Below, in pieces: positions 53,313-62,778 of a stretch of DNA of 64,000 bases; the first letter of the stretch is position 1; each line of letters begins with the position of its first letter. The stretch covers positions 248,001 through 312,000 of the forward strand of contig NZ_MKIN01000027.1 in assembly GCF_001938985.1 (NCBI RefSeq). The letters run 5' to 3'. The stretch comes from Gillisella taibaishanensis (GTDB lineage Bacteria > Pseudomonadota > Alphaproteobacteria > Rhizobiales > Rhizobiaceae). The notes below the pieces were generated by a model, which was given only the letters and a program-made list of their open reading frames with translations, had not been told where the DNA came from and ran no database searches. Position numbers and translations under genes: made by a program.

Positions 53313-55460
53313 ATGGGAGCTATGCGCATTTTCCCGACGAGTTCGCCGATGAAACGGACATTCCTGCCGACGCTTGCCAGAACGACCGCCCTGGCGACAG
53401 GTCTGCTCGTGCTGACTTCGGCCGGCCTTTCTTGGGCGATGCCGCTGCTGGGTGACGCGGATGCGCCAACACCTGCCAGCAGGCCGGCCGCCCTATCGGC
53501 GGCCTCGACCACGTCTCCCGGCAATCCTGGCATATCCGGAGATATTACCGGCTCCATTCCCGTCGTCGCCCCCATGCCGGCCGAGCGCTCGCCGCTGAAG
53601 TCCGGGCTCGACGCGCTCTCGGCGCGCAATGGTGCGCTTGCCCTGTCCATCCGCGATTCGATGCCGCAGGGCCTCGACCGGCATATGCTGACCTGGTCGA
53701 TCGCCATGTCCGGCCTGCCCGGCATTCCCTCGGCTGAAATTGCCAATGCACAGCGCGAACTGAAGGGCTGGCCGGGTCTTTCAGCCTTCCGCGCCAACTC
53801 GGAGCGGGCGCTCTACCGCGAAAATCCGCCTGCCGGTGATGTTCTGGCCGCCTTTGGCGAGACGACCCCGGAAACGCCGGAAGGCACCGTTATCCTCGCC
53901 CGCGCCCTGATCGCCAGCGGCAACCGTAGCCGCGCCATGCATCTTATCAAGGATCTCTGGCGCACATCGCCGATGGATACGCCGGTCGAAGACAGGATCC
54001 TCGCCGAATTCAGCGGACTTCTGACCCGCGCCGATCATAAGGTGCGGATGGACTACCTGATGTATCGCGGCCGTAGCGCTCAGGCCAAGCGCTTTGCAAC
54101 ATTCGCCGATGCGCAGAGCCTCTATGCCGCCTGGATGGCCGTCAACAGCCGCTCGCCCAAGGCGCCTGCACTAATTCAGGCGGCCGGACAGCGCTTTGGC
54201 AACGATCCAGCGCTGATCTTCATGCGCATCGAATACCAGCGCCGCCAGGACAATTACCAGGAAGCGGCCAAGCTATTGACGCTGGCGCCGCGCGATCCCG
54301 AGCGGCTGATCAATCCCGGCGAATGGTGGAACGAGCGGCGCATCGTGGCGCGCGGTCTGGCCGACGACGGCAAATATCGGCTGGCCTATCAGGTCGCGGC
54401 CAATCACAGCGCCACCGACCCTGTTGATATTGCCGATGCCGAATTTCATGCCGGCTGGTATGCCCTGCGCGGGCTGAACGAGCCAAAGGCCGCCGCCCAG
54501 CATTTTCGCCGGATTCTGGATGCGTCTAACCGACCGCTGTCGGCTTCGCGCGCCTATTATTGGCTGGGACGCACCGACGAGGCCGAGGGCAATCCGGCTG
54601 CAGCCCGCCAGGACTTCGCCCGCGCCGCAGAATATCCGGGCACTTTCTACGGCCAGCTTGCAGGCGCGCGGCTGAAGCAACCGCGACTCGATATCCGCTA
54701 TCCGACCCCGACGGACGAAGATCGTCGCCGCTTTACCAGCCGCGAAGCGATCGTCGCCATCGATCGCTACAAGGCTGCCGGCTATGAATGGCGCGGAGCA
54801 AGCCTTTACCGGGCTCTGGCTGAACAATTGCAGAGCCCTGGCGAACTCGCGCTGCTGGCGTCCAAGGCCGAGCGGGCGGGCAATCATCAATTGTCGCTGC
54901 AGGTTGGTAAAACCGCCTATGGTCGCGGCATCAATGTGCCGGCGCTGGCCTTCCCGATCGGTGTGATCCCGGCCTCGGCCAATATCGCCGGCTCCGGCAA
55001 AGCGCTTGCTTATGCCATCGCCCGCCAGGAAAGCGCCTTCAATCCTGCCGCCGTTTCGGCCGCCAATGCCAAGGGCCTGCTGCAGTTGATGCCGGCCACG
55101 GCCAAAGCGGTCGCCAAGCGTCACGACATGGCCTTTTCCGCCGACCGGTTGACGCAGGACGCCGGTTATAACGCGACGCTCGGTGCCCATTATCTTGGTG
55201 AGCAGATCGACGCTTTCGGCGGCTCCTATATATTGACTTTCATTGCCTATAATGCCGGACCAAAGCGCGTGCCGGAATGGATCTCGCGCTACGGCGATCC
55301 ACGCGGCATGCCGATCGACGATGTCGTCGACTGGATCGAGCGTATCCCCTTCCCGGAAACCCGCAGCTACGTTCAGCGGGTCATGGAAAACTACCAGATC
55401 TATAAGACACGACTTGGTCAGAGCGCCGATATCGAGCACGATCTTCGCTACGGCCGTTAA
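53313..55460 (+). CDS. slt: Soluble lytic murein transglycosylase
   Basis: A protein of about 700 residues. A signal peptide (FLPTLARTTALATGLLVLTSAGLS) leads to a long all-helical, TPR-like U-shaped region. The C-terminal SLT lysozyme-like domain follows: AIARQESAFNP (catalytic Glu near residue 572), GLLQLMPATA and FIAYNAGP. It would cleave peptidoglycan in the periplasm, leaving anhydro-muropeptides. The start at 53313, 53322 or 53349 is not resolved. A candidate CtrA site lies just upstream. Confidence 0.93.
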   Translation: MGAMRIFPTSSPMKRTFLPTLARTTALATGLLVLTSAGLSWAMPLLGDADAPTPASRPAALSAASTTSPGNPGISGDITGSIPVVAPMPAERSPLKSGLDALSARNGALALSIRDSMPQGLDRHMLTWSIAMSGLPGIPSAEIANAQRELKGWPGLSAFRANSERALYRENPPAGDVLAAFGETTPETPEGTVILARALIASGNRSRAMHLIKDLWRTSPMDTPVEDRILAEFSGLLTRADHKVRMDYLMYRGRSAQAKRFATFADAQSLYAAWMAVNSRSPKAPALIQAAGQRFGNDPALIFMRIEYQRRQDNYQEAAKLLTLAPRDPERLINPGEWWNERRIVARGLADDGKYRLAYQVAANHSATDPVDIADAEFHAGWYALRGLNEPKAAAQHFRRILDASNRPLSASRAYYWLGRTDEAEGNPAAARQDFARAAEYPGTFYGQLAGARLKQPRLDIRYPTPTDEDRRRFTSREAIVAIDRYKAAGYEWRGASLYRALAEQLQSPGELALLASKAERAGNHQLSLQVGKTAYGRGINVPALAFPIGVIPASANIAGSGKALAYAIARQESAFNPAAVSAANAKGLLQLMPATAKAVAKRHDMAFSADRLTQDAGYNATLGAHYLGEQIDAFGGSYILTFIAYNAGPKRVPEWISRYGDPRGMPIDDVVDWIERIPFPETRSYVQRVMENYQIYKTRLGQSADIEHDLRYGR

Positions 55461-55506
55461 AGCATTTCCAGGGACAGCAGTAACCGGCTTCCCGCCCGGA
55501 TATGCG
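55458..55506. repeat. Rhizobial intergenic palindrome, AGCATTTCC type
   Basis: TTAAAGCATTTCCAGGGACA is followed by TAACCGGCTTCCCGCCCGGA, a diverged full-length copy of the element also seen at 19824-19873 and, as a half copy, at 1698. It begins at the stop codon of the lytic transglycosylase. Confidence 0.55.
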
Positions 55507-55562
55507 CAAGCACAGCTCGGAGCAACTGGCGTCTCGGCGCGCTGCCGGCATCGACAACAGGA

Positions 55563-56462
55563 GTGAAGGCAGTGCAGCAGGCAGAGAGCGGATCTTTCAC
55601 AGATAGAACTATTGCCGCAGCCGACGGTATCCGTCTGTTCGTGCGTGATTTTCCGGCTAGCGAAATACCTGACACGCTCGATCTGCCTCCTGTGGTGTGC
55701 CTGCCGGGGCTGACGCGGAACCACCGCGACTTCGCACCTCTTGCCGTGCATCTACAACAGGCCGGGCGGCAGGTCGTCTGTATCGATTCGCGAGGACGCG
55801 GCGGCTCAGACCGCGATCCCGATACCAAGAATTACAATCTCCTGACGGAAATGGCCGATGTCATCACCGTGCTCGACGCATTGTCGGTCGCCAAAGCTGA
55901 TTTTATCGGCACGTCGCGTGGCGGCCTGATTCTGCATTTCCTCGCCGGCCTGCATCCCGACCGAATTCGGCAGATAATCCTCAACGACGTCGGCCCGGTG
56001 CTGGAAAAACAGGGGCTGATGGCGATCCGCGATTATCTAGCCGCGGGTGGCGGCCCAAAAAGCTGGGCAGAGTGCCCCAACTATTTGAAATCCGTGCATG
56101 GCCCGACCTTCCCGGCGCTCCAAGAGGCGGATTGGCAAGAAATGGCGATTGCGCTTTATCGCGACGAAAATGGCGTTCCCATTGCCGATTACGATTCGGC
56201 CATCGCCGGTCAGATCGCCAATATCGATTTCAGCCAACCGATCCCCGACCTATGGGCACAATACCAGGCGCTTGTCCCCTACCCGCTTTTGATTCTGCGT
56301 GGCGAGCATTCGCAACTGCTGTCGATTGAAACCGTAGAAGAGATGCTTGCGCGGCACCCGAAGGCGAAACAGTCCACGGCTCAAGGCCAAGGCCATGCGC
56401 CCCTGCTGCACCTGACGCAACTTGCCGCCGAAATCACGGCATTTCTCGCGCAAGGCGGTTGA
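55563..56462 (+). CDS. Alpha/beta hydrolase
   Basis: A hydrolase of about 299 residues with no signal peptide. Visible motifs are CLPGLTRNHRDFAPLA, the nucleophile elbow GTSRGGLILHFLA (GxSxG), and a C-terminal GQGHAPLLHL His. The acid residue is probably in the HSQLLSIETVEEM region. The substrate is unknown. Translation could start at GTG 55563 or GTG 55572; AGGA fits the latter better. It is 70 bp from the tRNA-Ser gene. Confidence 0.88.
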   Translation: MKAVQQAESGSFTDRTIAAADGIRLFVRDFPASEIPDTLDLPPVVCLPGLTRNHRDFAPLAVHLQQAGRQVVCIDSRGRGGSDRDPDTKNYNLLTEMADVITVLDALSVAKADFIGTSRGGLILHFLAGLHPDRIRQIILNDVGPVLEKQGLMAIRDYLAAGGGPKSWAECPNYLKSVHGPTFPALQEADWQEMAIALYRDENGVPIADYDSAIAGQIANIDFSQPIPDLWAQYQALVPYPLLILRGEHSQLLSIETVEEMLARHPKAKQSTAQGQGHAPLLHLTQLAAEITAFLAQGG

Positions 56463-56532
56463 AAAACACGCGATGAAGACACCAATCAGCTCTTGCAAAC
56501 ATTGGACCATGATACTGATTTTATGAATTTGA

Positions 56533-56623
56533 TGGCGGAGAGGATGGGATTCGAACCCACGATACGCTTTTGACGTATACTCCCTTAGCAGGGGAGCGCC
56601 TTCGACCACTCGGCCACCTCTCC
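56533..56623 (-). tRNA. tRNA-Ser(GCT)
   Basis: A 91-nt serine tRNA. The acceptor stem GGAGAGG pairs with CCTCTCC, and the encoded 3' end is GCCA. The anticodon loop CTGCTAA (anticodon GCT, reading AGC/AGU) sits in a CTCCC/GGGAG stem. A long variable arm follows, as expected for class II tRNA-Ser, and GGTTCGAATCC is the T-loop. No integrase or disrupted copy is nearby. Confidence 0.96.
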
Positions 56624-57491
56624 GGTGCGGTCTGATTATGTCGTCATAGATTCGATTGCAAGCGCTTTTCGCGTTCTTTCCCGGATAAAGCTTCTATTGA
56701 TCGAAGGGGTATCAGCATTTCCACGGAAATCAGGAACCGGCTGACCATCCAGAATGCGCAAGAATGAAATGCACGAGTGAGGAGCCGCGAGTTCGCCGGC
56801 CGACCGGCTCCCCTTATAGAGAGACACTCCTGATCGTGTCAGCGACGAGGATCACACGGCCCTAGCAAGCGTCAGGCAATGATCCTCCTGTTTGGTAGAA
56901 TCTGTTTTGAATCCTCCAAAAGACACAACGGAGCCGACTCGCGTCCTGGACTTTTCACCTTGCGACTCGAAAACCGGTCCGACCGAAGAGCGAGAATCAC
57001 AGCCGTCTAAAATAGAATCACCTGCCATTTCCACAGGCCGGCGTCCGATTTTGCGACAAAGCCGCCTGCAGCAAGAGAACGAATAGAATGCTCTCCCTCC
57101 GCCGGGACCATGACAAACGACCGGCAAATGTCGTTCCGCGACCTCGAATCGGCGGCTATTGCCGTATTTGGACACAACATGAAATTCACGTCGGGCCTCA
57201 ATCAGTCGCGGCTAATCGTTGTTTTTCAAAGATTTTCTTAACAAAACGTAAACGAGACAGTCCTGCATGAGGCCACTTTGTGTCCTTTCAGCAACATCAT
57301 TTCGGGAAGGCTATGGCGAAACCGGTCGCTTTGCTGTTTGTCGATTGCAAGCGCGGCAACGTTTTGTATTTTCAAATCCAGAAGCGAGGCGGTGGATCGT
57401 CCGTTTCAAACGTAAACGGGAATGGGGGCAGGAAACGCTGTCCTTCAGCCAAACAAGCCCAGACCCTATTGAAACTTGACTGGAGGTCATT
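56624..57491. other. Long leader region of the first porin
   Basis: 868 bp with no convincing gene. Two overlapping plus-strand frames of about 70 codons (57267-57495) lack family similarity. TTAACAAAACGTAAAC (57238-57253) is an imperfect CtrA-like site. GGAGG at 57482 is the ribosome site of the porin. An untranslated leader of some length is typical for porin mRNAs. Confidence 0.5.
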
Positions 57492-58541
57492 ATGAACATC
57501 AAGAGCCTTCTTCTCGGCTCCGCTGCGGCTCTCGCAGCAGTATCCGGCGCCCAGGCTGCTGACGCTATCGTCGCTGCTGCTCCGGAACCCGCTGAATACG
57601 TCCGCGTTTGCGACGCCTTCGGTACTGGCTATTTCTACATCCCCGGCACCGAAACCTGCCTGCGCGTTAAGGGCTACGTTCGTTTCGAAGTTCAGGGCAA
57701 CAGCAACGACGGCGACTCGTCCTGGGCTGGTACCCGCGACTGGAACGCTCGTACCCGCGGTCTGGTAACCTTCGACGCCAAGAACGACTCTGAACTCGGC
57801 ACGATCGGCTCCACCATCACTGTCCGTACCTGGGCTGATGAAAACGGCGGCAGCCTCGAACTCGACGAAGCCTTCATCACTGTTGCTGGCTTCCAGGTCG
57901 GTGAGTTCTACAACTACTTCGATACCGGCCTGTCTGGCGAAACCGACGACCTGGGTTCGAACCGTCTGAACTCGATCGCTTACAACTACAAGTCTGACAC
58001 CTTCTTCGCCGGCATCGCCGTCGACGAACTGACCGGCTTCTACAGCCGTTCGCGTGACCTCAGCCAGGCTGATCCTTACGGCAAGAACAACCGCGTTGGC
58101 GTTGAAGGCCAGGTTGGTGCGACCTTCGGTCCGATCACCGCTACCCTGCTCGGCGGCTGGGATGCTGCTGCAAACGACGGTGCCGTTCGTCTGCTCGCTA
58201 CCGCAAACGTTGGTCCTGGTGTTCTCGGCGTTGCCGGCCTGTACTCCACCGGCGCTTCTGCATACTACGACAAGGCTGAGTGGACTGTTGCTGCTGAATA
58301 CGCTGCAAAGATCACCGACCGCCTGACCCTGACGCCTGGCGTTCAGTACTTCGCCAACACCCAGATCACCAGCACTTCTGGTGATTACGGCGGCCGTGAC
58401 ATCTGGAAGGGTGGCCTGACGCTGGACTACAAGCTTGCTGAAGGTCTGACCACGAAGGTTTCCGCTCAGTACCAGGATCATGCCTGGAGCAACAACGACG
58501 ACGTATGGTCCGGCTTCGTTCGCCTGCAGCGTTCGTTCTAA
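57492..58541 (+). CDS. Outer-membrane porin, RopA-like, copy 1
   Basis: A 349-residue porin with a signal peptide cleaved near AQAADAIVAA. The mature barrel ends in RSF, the C-terminal Phe required for outer-membrane assembly. Two Cys (CDAFG and TETCLR) may form a disulfide, as in rhizobial RopA-type porins. It forms a nonspecific diffusion channel. GGAGGTCATT ATG is a strong ribosome site. A second porin gene follows, and the two share a 105-nt identical block. Confidence 0.95.
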   Translation: MNIKSLLLGSAAALAAVSGAQAADAIVAAAPEPAEYVRVCDAFGTGYFYIPGTETCLRVKGYVRFEVQGNSNDGDSSWAGTRDWNARTRGLVTFDAKNDSELGTIGSTITVRTWADENGGSLELDEAFITVAGFQVGEFYNYFDTGLSGETDDLGSNRLNSIAYNYKSDTFFAGIAVDELTGFYSRSRDLSQADPYGKNNRVGVEGQVGATFGPITATLLGGWDAAANDGAVRLLATANVGPGVLGVAGLYSTGASAYYDKAEWTVAAEYAAKITDRLTLTPGVQYFANTQITSTSGDYGGRDIWKGGLTLDYKLAEGLTTKVSAQYQDHAWSNNDDVWSGFVRLQRSF

Positions 58542-58568
58542 TTATCTCGTAAGAGATAAAAAGATTGT

Positions 58569-58596
58569 CCAGGCCCCGTTGGGATACGGGGCCTGG
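58569..58596 (+). terminator. Terminator-like hairpin between the porins
   Basis: CCAGGCCCCGT (58569-58579), loop TGGGAT, ACGGGGCCTGG (58586-58596): a perfect 11-bp stem, 27 bases after the first porin stop. No T-run follows. The two porins are probably separate transcripts. Confidence 0.65.
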
Positions 58597-58676
58597 TCAG
58601 TATGCCGGGGGGCACACTACAAGAGCGGTTGATAGAGAGTTGTCTCTATTTCCTAACGACAAACTGGAGATCAAAC

Positions 58677-59714
58677 ATGAACATCAAGGGCCTTCTTTTC
58701 GGCTCCGCTGCGGCTCTCGCTGCAGTATCCGGCGCTCAGGCTGCCGACGCAATTGTTGCCGCTGCCCCGGAACCAGCTGAATACGTTCGCGTTTGCGACG
58801 CTTTCGGCACTGGCTACTTCTACATCCCCGGCACTGAAACCTGCTTGAAGATGAGCGGCTACGTTCGTTTTGAAGTTCAGGGCGCAAGCAACAACAGCCT
58901 CGGCCAGGACCGTAACTGGAACGCTCGTACGCGTGGTCTGTTGACCTTCGACGCCAAGAACGATTCCGAACTCGGCACGATCGGCTCCACCATCACTGTC
59001 CGTACCTGGGCTGATGAAAACGGCGGCAGCCTCGAACTCGACGAAGCCTTCATCACTGTTGCTGGCTTCCAGATCGGTGAATTCTACAACCCTTGGGATA
59101 GCGATCTGTCCGGCGAAACCGATGATATCGGTTCGAACCGTCTGAACTCGATTGCTTACAAGTACAAGGCCGACAACTTCTTCGTTTACGGCTCCGTTGA
59201 CGAACTGACCGGTTACTACAGCCGTACCCGCGACCTCAGCCAGACGGATCCGTTCAGCAAGAACGACCGCGTTGGTCTCGAAGCTCAGGTTGGCACGACC
59301 TACGGCCCGATCACCGCGAACCTGCTTGGTTCCTGGGACTTCGCAACCAACAACGGCGCTGTCCGTGGTTTGGCAACGGCTGAAGTTGGTCCTGGCGAAT
59401 TCGGCATTGCCGCTATCTACTCGACCGGCGCAAGCGCTTACTACGACCTTGGCAAGTGGACTGTTGCTGCTCAGTACGCAGCAAAGATCACCGACAAGCT
59501 CAGCCTGACCCCTGGCGTCCAGTACTGGAACGAAACCCAGGTTGACTCGACCGGCGATTACTTCGGCCGCGACATCTGGAAGGCTGGTCTGACGGTTGAC
59601 TACAAGCTGGCTGAAGGCCTGACCACCAAGGTTTCGGCTCAGTACCAGGACCACGACTGGGACGGCAACGACGACGTATGGACCGGTTTCGTACGTCTGG
59701 AACGCAAGTTCTGA
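58677..59714 (+). CDS. Outer-membrane porin, RopA-like, copy 2
   Basis: A 345-residue paralogue of the porin before it. It has the same signal peptide type (MNIKGLLFGSAAALAAVSGA), the same Cys pair (CDAFG, TETCLK) and a terminal Phe (LERKF). Most differences fall in surface-loop-like segments and the barrel, while residues around 97-132 are identical to copy 1. CTGGAGA precedes ATG 58677; the upstream frame from 58602 is not used. It is followed by an intrinsic terminator. Confidence 0.95.
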   Translation: MNIKGLLFGSAAALAAVSGAQAADAIVAAAPEPAEYVRVCDAFGTGYFYIPGTETCLKMSGYVRFEVQGASNNSLGQDRNWNARTRGLLTFDAKNDSELGTIGSTITVRTWADENGGSLELDEAFITVAGFQIGEFYNPWDSDLSGETDDIGSNRLNSIAYKYKADNFFVYGSVDELTGYYSRTRDLSQTDPFSKNDRVGLEAQVGTTYGPITANLLGSWDFATNNGAVRGLATAEVGPGEFGIAAIYSTGASAYYDLGKWTVAAQYAAKITDKLSLTPGVQYWNETQVDSTGDYFGRDIWKAGLTVDYKLAEGLTTKVSAQYQDHDWDGNDDVWTGFVRLERKF

Positions 59715-59742
59715 TCTGATCAAGATCGTCTGACGATCTTAG

Positions 59743-59772
59743 CCTCCGGGTTCGCGCCCGGAGGTTTTTTAT
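59743..59772 (+). terminator. Intrinsic terminator after the second porin
   Basis: CCTCCGGG (59743-59750), loop TTCGCG, CCCGGAGG (59757-59764), then TTTTTTATT. This is the most canonical Rho-independent terminator in the window. Confidence 0.85.
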
Positions 59773-60180
59773 TGTCCGCACTGCTGTTTAAAGCGGGCTT
59801 GTTTGCGGATTTTTCGGACGCGAGATCACGTCGCATTTATCCTGGACATGCTCTCAGCCCAGTGCATGATTCCTTAAATGGGAACAGCGTCCTTAGTGTG
59901 CGTTAGAAAACGTACGGCGCTGTGGCGCAGATGCTTTGAAGATGAACTTGGCAGGGCAAAGCTGCCTTCAAGTGAACAACGGTGTCTCAGCACGTCTCGA
60001 AGCGCTTGGATGCGCCACACAACGGGCATTCTGACATCATTATCGAATCCTGCCCCTCCCGGCCCTGAGCAGGTCAAGGCTCAGCCCGCAGAAACGAGGC
60101 CTGACTTCCAGACGAACGACAATGTCAGCATCTAACGCGTGGCCAAACCGGTTTGATTCGGACAATCGAGAGGACAGCCT
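59773..60180. other. Intergenic region between porin and flavoprotein
   Basis: About 408 bp between convergent genes. It contains the ACAGCG...GGCGCTGT palindrome (59884-59923) preceded by GTGCATGATTCCTTAAAT, the other half of the mosaic element. No ORF looks coding. Confidence 0.5.
59884..59923. repeat. Palindromic rhizobial intergenic element, ACGGCGCTGT type
   Basis: ACAGCG (59884-59889) and CGGCGCTGT (59915-59923) are outer arms, with GTGTGCGTT and AACGTACG as imperfect inner arms. With TGATTCCTTAAAT just upstream it is a diverged partial copy of the element at 23713-23812. Confidence 0.55.
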
Positions 60181-61398
60181 CTAAGCCAGCAATTGCTTCA
60201 GGTCGGCATCGGGATTGGCAACCACGCGTGGGTCGGCCTCACGGCCCATCTCGAGCAGCTTCTTGCCCGCCACATAGGCCTTCGCGTCATTGATGGCATC
60301 GACGGCAAGGAAACGCCCTTGGCGATAATACCAGACGGAGAGGCTGCCTTCTCGCTGGCCGCGCCGGGTGATCGTCTCGTCATATCCGAGATTGAGGCCG
60401 GCGGTTTGCAGTTTCAGGTCATACTGATCCGACCAGAACCAGGGCTTGGGTCGATAAGGCACCTCTGCGCCGGCAAGGACGGAGGCAACCGCTTCGCCTT
60501 GGTCGACGGCGTTCTGAACCGATTCCAGCCGCACGCTCCCCTCGCCCCAAGGCAGCAGCGCACAATCGCCAGCCGCGAAAATATCAGGGTCCGAGGTGCG
60601 CGCCCTGTCGTCGACGACGATGCCGTTCTGCACTGCAAGTCCTGCGGCACGTGCCAAGCCATCATTGGCGGTCGCACCAATGCCGACAATCACCAGATCT
60701 GCGTCAAGCAGAGTTCCGTCAGACAATTCGGCTCCCGTAACGGCTCCGTCCATTCCAATCAGCCGCTTGAGGCCAGTTGTCTCGCGGATCGTCACTCCGT
60801 GCGCCTCATGTACGGCCCGAATGGAACTCGCGGTCTCCCTGGCGGCGACCCGTGCCAAGATCCGATCCGCCATTTCGATCAGGGTTACCTCAAGCCCGAG
60901 ATGGCGAGCAACAGCGGCAGCCTCGAGACCGATATACCCACCGCCAATGATCAGCAGCTTGCTACCCGGCTTCATAACGGTGGCGAGATGATCCGCGTCT
61001 GCCTTGTCGCGGATCGTGTAGACGCCGGCAAGCGTGCCGCCGATCTCGCCAGGCAGGTGGCGCGGCGTCGATCCGGTCGCCAGCACAAGCTTATCGTAGG
61101 CGAGCAGCGAACCGTCTTGAAGCCGCAATTGTTTGGCGACGCGGTCGAGTTCCTCGACCCAGGTGGAAAGTCGCAAGCCGATCCGATTTTGCTCGTACCA
61201 TTCCGGCGGGCGCAGCAACAGTCGGTCGAAGGTCATCTCGCCAAGCAGGTATTTCTTCGACAATGGCGGCCGCTGATACGGCAGGTCGGGCGCAAGGCCA
61301 ACCATGGTGATCGGTCGCTGATCATCAAGCGCGCGCAGCTTGGCTGCCACGGAAAAACCTGCTTGGCCGGCGCCGACAATCACCAAAGTATTTTCCAC
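60181..61398 (-). CDS. FAD/NAD-dependent ferredoxin reductase-like protein
   Basis: A 405-residue flavoprotein of the pyridine nucleotide-disulfide oxidoreductase fold. FAD binding is at GAGQAGFSVAAKL, NAD binding at LLIIGGGYIGLEAA, and the second FAD site at DPDIFAAGDCALL. It ends in a reductase C-terminal domain. This is the type that reduces ferredoxins for P450 or dioxygenase systems; no ferredoxin gene is adjacent. GTG 61398 is chosen because AAGGAGG lies seven bases upstream; the frame to 61422 has no such site. Confidence 0.88.
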   Translation of the reverse strand: MENTLVIVGAGQAGFSVAAKLRALDDQRPITMVGLAPDLPYQRPPLSKKYLLGEMTFDRLLLRPPEWYEQNRIGLRLSTWVEELDRVAKQLRLQDGSLLAYDKLVLATGSTPRHLPGEIGGTLAGVYTIRDKADADHLATVMKPGSKLLIIGGGYIGLEAAAVARHLGLEVTLIEMADRILARVAARETASSIRAVHEAHGVTIRETTGLKRLIGMDGAVTGAELSDGTLLDADLVIVGIGATANDGLARAAGLAVQNGIVVDDRARTSDPDIFAAGDCALLPWGEGSVRLESVQNAVDQGEAVASVLAGAEVPYRPKPWFWSDQYDLKLQTAGLNLGYDETITRRGQREGSLSVWYYRQGRFLAVDAINDAKAYVAGKKLLEMGREADPRVVANPDADLKQLLA

Positions 61399-61695
61399 GT
61401 ACACGCCTCCTTGCGCCATCATCTGAGCCTACCGGCTGTCATCAGGGCATCTTTGCCGTCAAGGGGTAATTAGCTGGGCTCTGGCCGTCAAGCTTAGCAG
61501 GGCTGAACATGCGAGACCGACCGGTCAAACATTCGGGACCAGGTAGGCTCTTACCCGAAACCGTCTCAGCATGGCACTTTCTCACAGCTGGAACGCGGCG
61601 CCAGTGGTTTGACAATTTTATCGGTCAAGTGGGGCAAACCATTAGGAAACCTGCGCTAAACTGGGTTCTCAAGAAGGAGAGGAAGGAGCGGTTCC

Positions 61696-62049
61696 ATGCC
61701 GTTGCAGAACAGCCCTGACGCAAAAAAAGACATTCCGCGGGACCGTGTCTATCAGAAATTCACCATAGACCGTCCAGGCAGAATCATTTTCGTCGGCCAT
61801 CACCTCAGCACCAAAACCACCGTGCGATGCCTGATCCGCCGGATCTCGCTGCATGGCGCGGAATTGGAAGTCAGTCGCTTCCTGCCGGTGCCAAAGAATT
61901 TTTTTCTGGAGATCCTCGGCATCCGCGACGAAATCGGCTGCACAATAATCCACCGCGAACAAGAAAAGGTGCTCGTCGGCTTCAACATGCTGATCGACCC
62001 GGAATTTCTTCATCACGTCGTAAAGCTGTCATTCGAGTTTGGTCAATAA
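61696..62049 (+). CDS. PilZ domain protein, first of two
   Basis: A 117-residue protein with a PilZ-like fold. The usual RxxxR is only loosely matched (around KFTIDRPGRII), and the second motif is RRISLHGAELEV, in which the usual Asp/Asn of [DN]xSxxG is Arg. Binding of cyclic di-GMP may therefore be weakened or lost. GGAG precedes ATG 61696. The gene ends 171 bp before a second PilZ gene. Confidence 0.75.
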   Translation: MPLQNSPDAKKDIPRDRVYQKFTIDRPGRIIFVGHHLSTKTTVRCLIRRISLHGAELEVSRFLPVPKNFFLEILGIRDEIGCTIIHREQEKVLVGFNMLIDPEFLHHVVKLSFEFGQ

Positions 62050-62220
62050 TGGCACAGCCATCATTTGCCGCAACCCTTTAAGGTTGCATCTATTCTTCGA
62101 ATTCTTCTTTTAGTTTCTAAACTTGGCGAACTAGGTTGGATTTGATTGAATCAGTTCAACACTCTGCAACACCCCTGCGGCACAATTTAGTGCATAGACC
62201 GAACGATCCGAGGACACATC

Positions 62221-62631
62221 ATGCAGCAGGGAACCCATCTGGCGACAGTGACGTCCGAAATGTACGAGCGGCGCTGGGACCGGTTTCAGGTCCGCAGGCC
62301 GGCACGCATCATGGCGGTCCGGCCAGGCCTTAGTGGCGTAACCATGCGAAGCGCGACGATCCTCGATATTTCCCGCGGTGGTGCCGGCCTTGAACTGGAT
62401 ACGGGCATCGGTTTGGGCAGCCATTATTATCTGGAAGCGCTCGGTATCGCGAGCCGGATCGGTTGCGCCGAAGCCTATCGCAACGGCAATCGGGTCGGGG
62501 TGAAATTCCTGATGCCAATTTCCGAAGTATTGCTGCAGCGGATCATCCGCACGGACTTTGTGATGAGCGCCGCCGACAAGGACAATGCAGGCAAGACCGT
62601 TGCGCCCGGCATGGGCAGGATGGCGCGCTAA
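62221..62631 (+). CDS. PilZ domain protein, second of two
   Basis: A 136-residue PilZ protein with more canonical motifs: WDRFQVRRPARIM carries the arginines, and DISRGGAGLEL is a full DxSxxG. It would bind cyclic di-GMP and act on an unknown partner. GAGGA lies six bases before ATG 62221. Confidence 0.85.
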   Translation: MQQGTHLATVTSEMYERRWDRFQVRRPARIMAVRPGLSGVTMRSATILDISRGGAGLELDTGIGLGSHYYLEALGIASRIGCAEAYRNGNRVGVKFLMPISEVLLQRIIRTDFVMSAADKDNAGKTVAPGMGRMAR

Positions 62632-62778
62632 AAGAGGGGCAACCGTTTTTCACTGCCTCGGCAGGCACAAGCCGAAGCATTTTCCATCAGCCTTCCCAAT
62701 CGCAGAGTTACAGGCCTTGGCGAAGGGAACCTCGCTTCCTATCCTCAGCATCATCGATTCGCGCCAGGGGCTAGGTTC

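Noticed and set aside
56533-57491. Possible genomic island at tRNA-Ser(GCT)
   Set aside because: The 3' end of the tRNA faces a core hydrolase gene only 70 bp away; no integrase, repeat of the tRNA end or foreign-looking genes are present.
57267-57495. Two overlapping ORFs of about 70 codons before porin 1
   Set aside because: They overlap in different frames in a region best read as the porin leader, with no family resemblance.
5050-59923. CRISPR-like repeats from the recurrent palindromes
   Set aside because: Copies are single, far apart and palindromic without regular spacers; they fit dispersed intergenic elements, and no cas genes occur.
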